From Chryseobacterium sp. ISL-6 (GTDB lineage Bacteria > Bacteroidota > Bacteroidia > Flavobacteriales > Weeksellaceae), in contig NZ_JAGGPT010000006.1 of NCBI RefSeq assembly GCF_018613715.1, positions 868,001-932,000 on the forward strand: a DNA stretch of 64,000 bases, given 5' to 3'. Below, piece after piece: positions 1-6,782 of this stretch (its first letter is position 1; every line of letters begins with the position of its first letter). The notes beneath the pieces were generated by a model that saw only the letters and a list, made by a program, of their open reading frames with translations, was not told the origin of the DNA and ran no database searches. The position numbers and the translations under genes are program-made.

Positions 1-75
1 CGCTCCTTTTGTACCTCCGGTGACTAAAGCGATCTTACCAGATAATTCGTTGTTGAAATTGAATTGTTGTATCAT
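1..75 (-). CDS. SDR-family oxidoreductase, N-terminal fragment (window-truncated)
   Basis: The minus strand reads ATG at 75 and stays open to the window edge, giving 25 residues ending in LVTGGTKGA. This is the first beta strand and TGxxxGx nucleotide-binding loop of a classical short-chain dehydrogenase/reductase, an NAD(P)(H)-dependent cytosolic oxidoreductase. Only the start is visible, so the substrate cannot be named. It is divergent from an HxlR-type regulator, a common pairing in which the regulator controls its oxidoreductase neighbour. Confidence 0.75.
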   Translation of the reverse strand, partial: MIQQFNFNNELSGKIALVTGGTKGA

Positions 76-101
76 ATTTTATTTTTATACAAATTTCAGA
101 C

Positions 102-118
102 GTATGATACATTCATAC
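102..118. promoter_or_regulatory. Inverted repeat, candidate HxlR operator
   Basis: GTATGA-TACAT-TCATAC is a perfect 6-bp inverted repeat with a 5-bp spacer, 27 bp upstream of the SDR start and in the shared SDR/HxlR intergenic region. HxlR proteins bind short dyads as dimers, so this is a reasonable operator candidate; the link to the neighbouring regulator is inferred. Confidence 0.45.
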
Positions 119-142
119 AAGTAGGGAAATACGATTCATATA

Positions 143-158
143 GGGATTAATTAATCCC
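143..158. promoter_or_regulatory. Perfect 16-bp palindrome
   Basis: GGGATTAATTAATCCC is a perfect palindrome immediately upstream of the -33 TTG (162-164) of the HxlR gene. It could be a second regulator-binding site or an autoregulatory operator. There is no T-run, so a terminator is unlikely. Confidence 0.4.
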
Positions 159-161
159 CTA

Positions 162-191
162 TTGTAATTTTTATAACATTGAGTAATTTTG
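162..191 (+). promoter_or_regulatory. Promoter of HxlR gene (TTG-N19-TAATTTTG)
   Basis: TTG at 162-164, a 19-base spacer and TAATTTTG at 184-191 match the Bacteroidota housekeeping promoter exactly. The start codon at 196 lies 4 bases past the -7 box, where transcription is expected to begin, so the transcript is probably leaderless. Confidence 0.65.
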
Positions 192-195
192 TTGA

Positions 196-567
196 ATGTA
201 TGAAAGAAAAATTCCTCCTAATTTAAATTGTGGACTGGATCTTATAGCTGAAGTCCTGTATGGCAAATGGAAAATCCGTTTGCTATGGTTCATCAAAGAA
301 GGCTGTAAAAGGCCAAGTGAATTGCAACGGAAGATACCAGATGCTTCCAGAAGAGTTTTGAATGTTCATTTGAAAGAGCTCGAAGAACATGAATTAATTA
401 CCAAAAAGATTTATCCTGTAGTACCTCCTAAAGTTGAATATAGTCTTACAGATTTTGGTGAGACTTTAATACCCGTAATTTCTGCTTTAGGACAGTGGGG
501 TGATAAGAATGAAGAACGTTTACGAGCTTCTATTTTAAGTAGATTAAATCAAAAGATAAATGAATAG
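196..567 (+). CDS. HxlR-family winged-helix transcriptional regulator
   Basis: This 123-residue protein fits the HxlR/DUF24 family: an N-terminal Cys12 just before the first helix, the hallmark GKW (residues 23-25) followed by a hydrophobic strand, a recognition-helix region (RRVLNVHLKELEEHELI) and a wing ending in YSLTDFG. HxlR regulators are dimeric DNA-binding proteins, several of which sense electrophiles or oxidants through the conserved N-terminal cysteine. Its position divergent from an SDR oxidoreductase, with a dyad between them, suggests it controls that gene. ATG at 196 is the only in-frame Met, and it lies directly at the predicted transcription start. The effector is unknown. Confidence 0.88.
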   Translation: MYERKIPPNLNCGLDLIAEVLYGKWKIRLLWFIKEGCKRPSELQRKIPDASRRVLNVHLKELEEHELITKKIYPVVPPKVEYSLTDFGETLIPVISALGQWGDKNEERLRASILSRLNQKINE

Positions 568-683
568 TTCTTACTTAAATTAATTATATGGTCTTCATCT
601 ATCGAATTGAATTTTAATGTTATTAATATAACACGGAATATGATAATTTCATTAAATTTACGGATATAAAAAACTAATTTACA

Positions 684-1745
684 ATGACTTTCGGACAACA
701 GTTATTATTCTTCTTTAGTGCAGTGGGAGCTTTTAATGGGCTTTTACTGGGAATTTACCTGCTGTTTGTTAAAAAACTTAAATACATCCCAGATTTCTTT
801 TTAGGATTAATTTTATTGACATTAAGCATTAGGGTCGGAATATCTGTATGCATTTATTTTTATCCTGATCTACCCAGAATTATTCCTCACCTGGGATTAT
901 CAGCACTTTTTTTTACCGGACCTGCCTTGTATTATTACATTCGGTCCTCTTTTTTACAAAAACAATTTGTTCTTAAAGACTGTCGAAAACCTTTTGGTAT
1001 TTTGACAATGATTTTAGGAATCGTTGGTCTTTTGTATTTATTTTTCCCTATTACCTGGGACAGTTATTTTGGAACTTTTATTTATTCTGTCTGGACAATT
1101 TTTGTTCTTTTATCTGTGTATGAATATTATATTTTGTCAGGGAAGAGTTCAAAAGAACCGCATAAATTTATCCTTCCTGTTTTATTGAGTAATGTGATTA
1201 TATTTTTAACCTATCAGTTAATTTCTACAGGATGGGTTCAAATATATTGTGCAGGAGGAAGTATTGTATTTTCATTTGTTTTGTATGCAAACTTTCTGAT
1301 TCTATTTAATAAAAAATATCAGTCGATTGAAGTAAAAGAATCGAACAGATATTCCAATAAAAAGATATCCGATGAACGAGCAGATAACTTTGTTTCAAAA
1401 CTAGAGAGACTGATGAATTCTGAAGAATTGTATAAAAACCCCAATTTGAAATTGAATGACTTAGCAATGAAAATGAATATTTCAGCGCATCAGCTCTCAC
1501 AATTATTGAATGATAATCTGGAGAAAAGTTTCTCAACATACATCAATGAATACAGAATTAATGAAGCTTGTGAAATAATCGAAAATGGCTCTTATCTAAA
1601 AATTGAAGAGATAGGATATGAAGTAGGATTTAATTCTAAATCAACATTTTTCTCAACATTTAAAAAGATAAAAAATACAACACCACTTTTGTATCGACAA
1701 TCTCAAACACCTTCTGTAAAAGAGCTCCAAGGTTCAAATTTATAA
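684..1745 (+). CDS. Membrane-anchored AraC-family regulator (7TM-AraC type)
   Basis: A 353-residue protein. Residues 1-215 are about seven hydrophobic segments, a charged linker follows, and residues 245-345 form an AraC/XylS double helix-turn-helix (LAMKMNISAHQLSQLLN, then IEEIGYEVGFNSKSTFFSTFKK). The layout is that of inner-membrane AraC regulators common in flavobacteria, where the membrane part senses a signal and the cytosolic domain binds DNA. It lies 79 bp upstream of, and co-directional with, a TonB-dependent receptor gene, which is its likeliest target. A -7-like TAAATTTA (653-660, one mismatch) precedes it. The ligand cannot be inferred. Confidence 0.85.
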   Translation: MTFGQQLLFFFSAVGAFNGLLLGIYLLFVKKLKYIPDFFLGLILLTLSIRVGISVCIYFYPDLPRIIPHLGLSALFFTGPALYYYIRSSFLQKQFVLKDCRKPFGILTMILGIVGLLYLFFPITWDSYFGTFIYSVWTIFVLLSVYEYYILSGKSSKEPHKFILPVLLSNVIIFLTYQLISTGWVQIYCAGGSIVFSFVLYANFLILFNKKYQSIEVKESNRYSNKKISDERADNFVSKLERLMNSEELYKNPNLKLNDLAMKMNISAHQLSQLLNDNLEKSFSTYINEYRINEACEIIENGSYLKIEEIGYEVGFNSKSTFFSTFKKIKNTTPLLYRQSQTPSVKELQGSNL

Positions 1746-1762
1746 TTCCGCACTTCGGAATT
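1744..1762 (+). terminator. Hairpin at AraC stop codon
   Basis: AATTCCG-CACTT-CGGAATT is a 7-bp stem with a 5-base loop that starts inside the TAA stop. No clean T-run follows, so it may be a weak terminator or an RNA-stabilising hairpin separating the regulator from the receptor gene. Confidence 0.45.
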
Positions 1763-1796
1763 TAAACTTCAAAACTCTATTTTTATTCGGGAATTC

Positions 1797-1804
1797 TACT
1801 TTTG
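1797..1804 (+). promoter_or_regulatory. -7 box of TonB-dependent receptor gene
   Basis: TACTTTTG matches TAnnTTTG and lies 20 bases before the ATG at 1825. No TTG is found at the expected -33 distance, which would fit a promoter that needs the neighbouring AraC activator. Confidence 0.5.
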
Positions 1805-1824
1805 GCCCATAAAATATAAAATTT

Positions 1825-4188
1825 ATGAGCCTCAGATTGTGGACTTTAATTATGCTGTTGTTTTTATCATTCTTTGCCAATGCCCAGAAAGTTGTCAACG
1901 GAAAAATATTGGATTCGGAAACGAAGGAAAATCTTTATAGGGTAGAGGTCTCCCTCCTAAATAAGTTAAGTAATCAACCTGTCGATAAAAAAATAACCGA
2001 TTCTTTAGGACGTTTTCAGTTTGAAAAGGTTGAAGATGACTATTATTTTATTGCACAAAAAGCGGGTTATGAAACCAAAATAGTAGATAAGGCCAGCGAG
2101 GTTTTTATCATTGAAATGATTCCCGTCAGTAATACCATAGCTGAAGTAGTCATACAGTCTCCATCCCGTAATATAAAATTGAATGATGGAAATATGGTAA
2201 TGAATGTTGCCAATAATAAAGACTTTAAGACTTCGACCCATGTCCTGGAAGTATTAAGGAAAACACCAGGCGTCACCGTTGATCAGGAGGATGGTATTTT
2301 CATTGGCGGAAGAATAAGCCCGGCCATTTTTATTGATGGAAAACCTCTTGTTATGAGTGCTCAGGAAATTCAGGCTTACCTAAGGTCCTTGTCCCCTGAA
2401 ATAGTTGAATCTATAGAGGTCAATACCAATCCTTCTTCTAAATACGATGCAGAATTCAAAGGTATTATTGATATCAGACTAAAAAGAAATGGAAACCTTG
2501 GTTGGAAAGGAACCTATAACGGAAGCATTTCCATTAATAAGTTTAATTATAGAGAAAACACTTTCAATACTTCATACAACACTGAAAAAGTTGCCTACCA
2601 AATACAATTTGGATATAACGAAGGGATTTCAACATATCGATATAATGCATTACAACGGCTCGCTAATACTAATGTAATGAGAACTGGTACCTATCAAAAA
2701 GATGAGGCAAGAATTCTTACGGTTCAAACAGGAATTGATTATCGGTTAAATGATAAAAACAGATTAGGATTTACTTTAAGAGGTAATTTCAGAAATAGCG
2801 ATCGTATGCGAACAGGCTCATTATATACCACTAATAAAAATGAGACGCAATTGGTCTTTGATACCGGAAGTGAAAACCCTATTGATTATATTCAGGATAA
2901 TTATGGGATGACGGCTGATTATACTTTCACTGGCAAAAATTTCAAACTTAATTTCCTTGGAAATTACCTTTCAGTAAGTAATAAACAAAAGGATGATTTT
3001 ATCAGTAAAGATTTACCAACCTCAGAACTTTTGTCCTATTGGAAATCGGATCTACTCAATACCATAAATATCTATACTGCTCAGATTGATGTTACTCAAA
3101 AAGTAAAAAATGCCAATTTTGAAACCGGAATAAAATATAGTGATACCAATACCAACAACAATATCAGATATGATACTTTATCAGTTAATAACCAATTTAC
3201 TTTTGACCCGACACGCAGCAATAAGTTCTCATATAAAGAACAGGTACTGGCAGGATATTTAGCTTACAGTCAGAAATTTGACAAGCTTCAGATCAATGCG
3301 GGAATAAGGTTTGAAAATACAAAAAGCATTTCTAATGCATTTAGTTCAGACTCTATTGTTGCAAGAAGTTATTTAAAGTGGCTGCCTTCTTTAAGTGTAA
3401 ATTACAATTTTAATAAATCGAACGAGCTATCTATTTCCTATAGCCGTAAAATTACTCGGCCGGCTTTTTCACAACTCAATCCTTTCAGGTTTTATTTCAG
3501 TCCACTGAATTACTGGATTGGGAATCCTTATTTACAACCATCATTTACCAGCCAGGTTAAAGCAACTTACCGTTCTAAAAACTGGATAACAAGCTTAAGT
3601 ATAGGAAAAGAAACCGATGTGATGGTTCGGTATCCACGATATGATCCTAAAACCAATGTTTTAGAATATTTAGGAACAAATTTGCCTTATCGTAATTTTG
3701 CTAATTTGGAAGTTAGTTTCCCTTTGAAAATTGCCAGATGGTGGAATATAAATGCACAAATCACAGGTTTTTACAATTATGAGTTTCGACCTTATCTGGA
3801 TGAAGTATTCGCATTGAAAATTTATAATTATGAGTTAAGGCTTAATCAAGTATTTTCTTTACCAAAAGGATATACAGTAAATCTTTTTGCTAATTATGAA
3901 TCAAAAACTGGGAATAGCCTTTACATTATAAAACCAAGATATACGGTAGATCTTTCTGTTCAAAAATCATGGTTTGAAAATAAACTAAACACAAAGATCA
4001 GCTATAATAATATTTTTGATTCTTATGACCAGCGTGTAGAATTTAGGCATAAACAAATTATGGATAACAGATTTATCCATTGGTGGGATAGTCAGAGATT
4101 ACTGATTGCGATAAGTTATAATTTCGGGAGTTCCAAATATCAAGGTAAAGAAATTCAGAGATCTGATGAAGAAAATAGGACAAGATAA
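1825..4188 (+). CDS. TonB-dependent receptor, outer-membrane beta-barrel family
   Basis: A 787-residue outer-membrane protein. A signal peptide (1-20, cleavage after FANA) is followed by a carboxypeptidase-regulatory-like beta domain (about 23-100, VVNGKILDSET through FIIEM), a plug domain (about 120-215, with FIDGKPL and VESIEVNTNPSSKYDAE) and a long alternating beta-barrel. It matches the flavobacterial outer-membrane beta-barrel family (Pfam OMP_b-brl_3) rather than SusC, and no SusD partner is nearby. Such proteins take up ligands across the outer membrane using TonB-ExbBD energy. The upstream 7TM-AraC gene is the likely regulator. The substrate is unknown. Confidence 0.88.
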   Translation: MSLRLWTLIMLLFLSFFANAQKVVNGKILDSETKENLYRVEVSLLNKLSNQPVDKKITDSLGRFQFEKVEDDYYFIAQKAGYETKIVDKASEVFIIEMIPVSNTIAEVVIQSPSRNIKLNDGNMVMNVANNKDFKTSTHVLEVLRKTPGVTVDQEDGIFIGGRISPAIFIDGKPLVMSAQEIQAYLRSLSPEIVESIEVNTNPSSKYDAEFKGIIDIRLKRNGNLGWKGTYNGSISINKFNYRENTFNTSYNTEKVAYQIQFGYNEGISTYRYNALQRLANTNVMRTGTYQKDEARILTVQTGIDYRLNDKNRLGFTLRGNFRNSDRMRTGSLYTTNKNETQLVFDTGSENPIDYIQDNYGMTADYTFTGKNFKLNFLGNYLSVSNKQKDDFISKDLPTSELLSYWKSDLLNTINIYTAQIDVTQKVKNANFETGIKYSDTNTNNNIRYDTLSVNNQFTFDPTRSNKFSYKEQVLAGYLAYSQKFDKLQINAGIRFENTKSISNAFSSDSIVARSYLKWLPSLSVNYNFNKSNELSISYSRKITRPAFSQLNPFRFYFSPLNYWIGNPYLQPSFTSQVKATYRSKNWITSLSIGKETDVMVRYPRYDPKTNVLEYLGTNLPYRNFANLEVSFPLKIARWWNINAQITGFYNYEFRPYLDEVFALKIYNYELRLNQVFSLPKGYTVNLFANYESKTGNSLYIIKPRYTVDLSVQKSWFENKLNTKISYNNIFDSYDQRVEFRHKQIMDNRFIHWWDSQRLLIAISYNFGSSKYQGKEIQRSDEENRTR

Positions 4189-4192
4189 AAAC

Positions 4193-4220
4193 AAACCTGC
4201 TATAAAATTAGCAGGTTTTT
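4193..4220. terminator. Bidirectional intrinsic terminator
   Basis: AAACCTGCTA and TAGCAGGTTT form a 10-bp stem around a 6-base loop, followed by TTTTTGTTTTT on the plus strand. The minus strand also ends in a T-rich run. It separates the receptor gene from the convergent small peptide gene. Confidence 0.85.
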
Positions 4221-4231
4221 GTTTTTAAATA

Positions 4232-4396
4232 TTATGGGCATACGCAGTTTCCGCACGTCCAGATTCTGCAGCTTCCGTCGTCATTCCATTCACAGCAGTA
4301 TCTTGGCTTAGTTGGGCCAGCACCTCCAATAATTGATTTTTGTTGATCTCTTCCAAGTTTTTGTGCATTTCTTAGCACTGGATTTGTCTTGTTCAT
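4232..4396 (-). CDS. Small double-glycine-leader, cysteine-rich peptide (bacteriocin-like precursor)
   Basis: A 54-residue gene read from ATG at 4396 to TAA at 4232. Residues 1-25 look like a double-glycine leader (KLGRDQQKSIIGG): charged, amphipathic, ending in GG. The 29-residue remainder starts AGPTKPRYCCEWNDD and carries six cysteines, ending in GNCVCP. Flavobacteria, Chryseobacterium especially, carry many such precursors, often annotated bacteriocin-like. In the known pathway a C39-peptidase ABC transporter cleaves after GG and exports the core. No such transporter or modification enzyme is in this window, so it looks orphan. It lies convergent to the receptor gene behind a shared terminator and divergent from the amidinotransferase gene. 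Activity is not established. Confidence 0.72.
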   Translation of the reverse strand: MNKTNPVLRNAQKLGRDQQKSIIGGAGPTKPRYCCEWNDDGSCRIWTCGNCVCP

Positions 4397-4668
4397 GATT
4401 TTGATGTTTGATGTTAATAATAAAGTTTTAATTTTTCATGAAAATTATATCACTAATATAGGAAGTTATTTTTAAATAGCATACTCTTTTTTGAGTCGAA
4501 TATAGATGATAAACAGTCGTTTATAGACTTTATTCTACGCAACTTAGTCATTAGGAGATATTGCTGATGATACCATATTTTAATATAAAACAAATTCTCG
4601 GTAGAAACTAAATCAAAAGTTTTCCAGGTAGAGACCTTTACCTATATTTGTATATTGCATAAATCTTT
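4397..4668. other. Intergenic region between peptide and amidinotransferase genes
   Basis: About 270 bp of AT-rich DNA with no further ORF. It holds an ATAAAC-AGTC-GTTTAT inverted repeat (4509-4524) and, at its right end, the promoter of the next gene. I found no TAnnTTTG box for the minus-strand peptide gene. Confidence 0.5.
4643..4650 (+). promoter_or_regulatory. -7 box (TATATTTG) of amidinotransferase gene
   Basis: TATATTTG matches TAnnTTTG, 18 bases before the ATG. TTT at 4621-4623 lies 19 bases upstream in place of the consensus TTG. Confidence 0.55.
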
Positions 4669-5583
4669 ATGAAACTAAATATTAAAAACGAAACGGGGAG
4701 GTTAAAATCAGTTGTTCTGGGCCAACCTAATTCTTTGGGACCCGTTCCCACCCTTGAGGAAAGTTATGATGCCAAATCATATTACTCAATCGAACACAAC
4801 ATATATCCTAAAGAATCGGATATTATTGATGAAATGAATGCTTTTGAAGCAGTATTGAAAAAATATGATGTAGAGGTATTGCGTCCAAGCATTATCAATG
4901 ACTACAATCAGGTTTTTGCAAGAGATGTAGCTTTTGTGATTGACGATAAAATGATTATTTCAAACGTAATTGCAGACAGAGCTGATGAACAGGAAGCTTA
5001 TAAAAAAGTTTTTGAAAAAGTGGCTTGGAGAAAAATCATTAATCTTCCGGAAACAGCTCATATTGAAGGCGGAGATGTTATTGTTTGGGATGACTTTCTA
5101 TTTATAGGCACTTGTTTCAGTGAAGATTACAGAAACTATAAGACAGCAAGAACCAACGAATACGCTATAGAAATTCTAAAAGAATATTTTCCAAAAAAAA
5201 GGATCATTGATTTAGAGCTAAAGAAAAATGATAAAATTCCGTTCGAGGGAATCCTGCATTTGGATTGTACATTTAATCCCATTGGAAAAGATAAATGTCT
5301 TATTTATAAAAATGGTTTCGTAGATGAGAGTGATTATCGTTTGATCATAGATATTTTTGGAGAAGAGAATTGCTTCCACCTTACGGATGAAGAAATGTTT
5401 GAAATGTTTCCTAATATCTTCTCTATTTCTCCTGAAATAGTAGTTTCTGATCAGACATTCACAAGAATGAATAACCATTTGAGAAACGAATGGGGAATGA
5501 CTGTAGAAGAAATCCCATATCGTGAAATTTCAAAAATGGGTGGTCTTCTACGTTGCTCTACAATGCCTTTGATTAGGGAATAG
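4669..5583 (+). CDS. Guanidino-group-modifying enzyme (arginine deiminase / amidinotransferase family)
   Basis: A 304-residue cytosolic enzyme of the five-bladed alpha/beta propeller superfamily that acts on arginine-like guanidines (arginine deiminase, dimethylarginine hydrolase, amidinotransferases). Visible signatures are FARD (83-86), HIEGGD (131-136), the catalytic-histidine segment LHLDCTF (His197) and a C-terminal LLRCSTMPL with probable nucleophile Cys296. These four blocks form the standard Cys-His-Glu/Asp active site. The exact substrate (arginine, citrulline or a methylated arginine) cannot be fixed by eye. It is followed 80 bp later by a second enzyme of the same superfamily, so the two probably act in one arginine/citrulline route. 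Confidence 0.82.
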   Translation: MKLNIKNETGRLKSVVLGQPNSLGPVPTLEESYDAKSYYSIEHNIYPKESDIIDEMNAFEAVLKKYDVEVLRPSIINDYNQVFARDVAFVIDDKMIISNVIADRADEQEAYKKVFEKVAWRKIINLPETAHIEGGDVIVWDDFLFIGTCFSEDYRNYKTARTNEYAIEILKEYFPKKRIIDLELKKNDKIPFEGILHLDCTFNPIGKDKCLIYKNGFVDESDYRLIIDIFGEENCFHLTDEEMFEMFPNIFSISPEIVVSDQTFTRMNNHLRNEWGMTVEEIPYREISKMGGLLRCSTMPLIRE

Positions 5584-5663
5584 TAATTAATAAGAGAGTG
5601 AGGGTAAATGATTTTTCTGATCTTTAAATCTCTCAATCTTTTAATTTTTAAATCTAAAAAACA

Positions 5664-6587
5664 ATGCAAACAACAGATACCGTATTAATGATAGAGCCGA
5701 TCGCTTTCGGCTATAATGCAGAAACTGCAGAAAACAATTATTTTCAGGTTGAACAGAAAGATTCAGATGTTCAGGCTAAAGCCCTTGGGGAATTCAATAT
5801 TTTTGCTGAGAAGTTAAGAAACAAAGGAATCAATGTGATCACTATAAAAGATACATTGGATCCCCACACTCCGGATTCTATCTTCCCCAATAACTGGGTA
5901 AGTTTCCATAATGATGGAAAAGTAGTTTTATACCCTATGTTCGCTTCAAACAGAAGAGTAGAAAGAAGAGAGGATATTTTAGAAACAATAAAAAATAAAG
6001 GTTTTGAAATAACCGAAATTGATGATTGGTCACTTCCTGAAATTCAGGGACATTTTTTGGAAGGAACTGGAAGTATGATCTTCGATCATGATAATAAGAT
6101 TGCATATGGATCTGTTTCTCTAAGACTTGATGAAAAATTATTCAGAGATTTTTGTGCAAAATATGGATTCGAGCCTATTGTTTTCCATTCTTTTCAAACG
6201 GTAGGTTCAGAAAGGCTTCCGATCTATCACACCAATGTGATGATGTGTGTAGCAGATAAATTTGTAGTGATCTGCTTAGATTGCATCGACAGTGAATTGG
6301 AAAGAAGCAAGGTAATCGAAACCATTAAAAATTCTGGAAAAGAAATTATTGAAATTTCTGAAGAACAGATGCAGCAGTTTGCAGGAAATATGCTTCAGGT
6401 CCAGAATAAAGAGGGACAGAAATTCTTGGTAATGAGTCAGACTGCTTATGAATCATTAACCACAGACCAGATCTCAGCAATTGAAAAATATTGTGAAATC
6501 ATTTATTCAGATTTAAATACAATCGAAGTAAATGGTGGCGGAAGTGCCCGTTGCATGCTGGCGGAAGTTTTCCTTCCTAGGAAATAA
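5664..6587 (+). CDS. ctlX: Citrulline-utilization hydrolase CtlX-like (arginine deiminase-related)
   Basis: A 307-residue protein resembling the CtlX family, known from Francisella for citrulline use, and also of the guanidino-modifying propeller fold. Conserved segments are FPNNWVSFH (74-82), HFLEGTGSM (130-138), YHTNVMM (His189) and the C-terminal GGGSARCMLAEV with probable nucleophile Cys297. It follows the related amidinotransferase gene with no terminator between, so the two are probably co-transcribed; a bidirectional-looking terminator ends the unit. The pairing suggests arginine/citrulline or modified-arginine breakdown. The family call is from motif recognition; the substrate is inferred. 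Confidence 0.82.
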   Translation: MQTTDTVLMIEPIAFGYNAETAENNYFQVEQKDSDVQAKALGEFNIFAEKLRNKGINVITIKDTLDPHTPDSIFPNNWVSFHNDGKVVLYPMFASNRRVERREDILETIKNKGFEITEIDDWSLPEIQGHFLEGTGSMIFDHDNKIAYGSVSLRLDEKLFRDFCAKYGFEPIVFHSFQTVGSERLPIYHTNVMMCVADKFVVICLDCIDSELERSKVIETIKNSGKEIIEISEEQMQQFAGNMLQVQNKEGQKFLVMSQTAYESLTTDQISAIEKYCEIIYSDLNTIEVNGGGSARCMLAEVFLPRK

Positions 6588-6609
6588 TTTATTGTATAAA
6601 AAATAATTG

Positions 6610-6670
6610 CTTGGATTTCCTATCCAAGTTGTAATACTTCTAATTCTGAAAATGGGTTAGAAGTTTTTTT
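6610..6670 (+). terminator. Tandem hairpins, second a strong terminator
   Basis: Two hairpins follow ctlX: CTTGGAT-TTCCT-ATCCAAG (6610-6628), then an 8-bp stem ACTTCTAA/TTAGAAGT (6636-6643 and 6657-6664) running into seven Ts. The second is a typical intrinsic terminator. Confidence 0.8.
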
Positions 6671-6692
6671 ATGAAAAATTGGAGTTTCATGA

Positions 6693-6765
6693 TTCGGTAT
6701 AAACTGCCCCATTACCTTTTAGACGGCTTTATGTGGGTAAAACCGAAAAAAGTTAGTTAAATTTG
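6693..6765 (+). promoter_or_regulatory. Promoter region of GH43-like gene with long-range inverted repeat
   Basis: The -7 box TAAATTTG sits at 6758-6765, 17 bases before the ATG. Upstream, TTCGGT (6693-6698) and ACCGAA (6742-6747) are perfect complements 43 bases apart, with a weaker CCCAT/ATGTGGG pair nested inside. The arms flank the expected -33 region, so a regulator-binding dyad is possible. Confidence 0.4.
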
Positions 6766-6782
6766 TATTTTAAGTAAAAATT

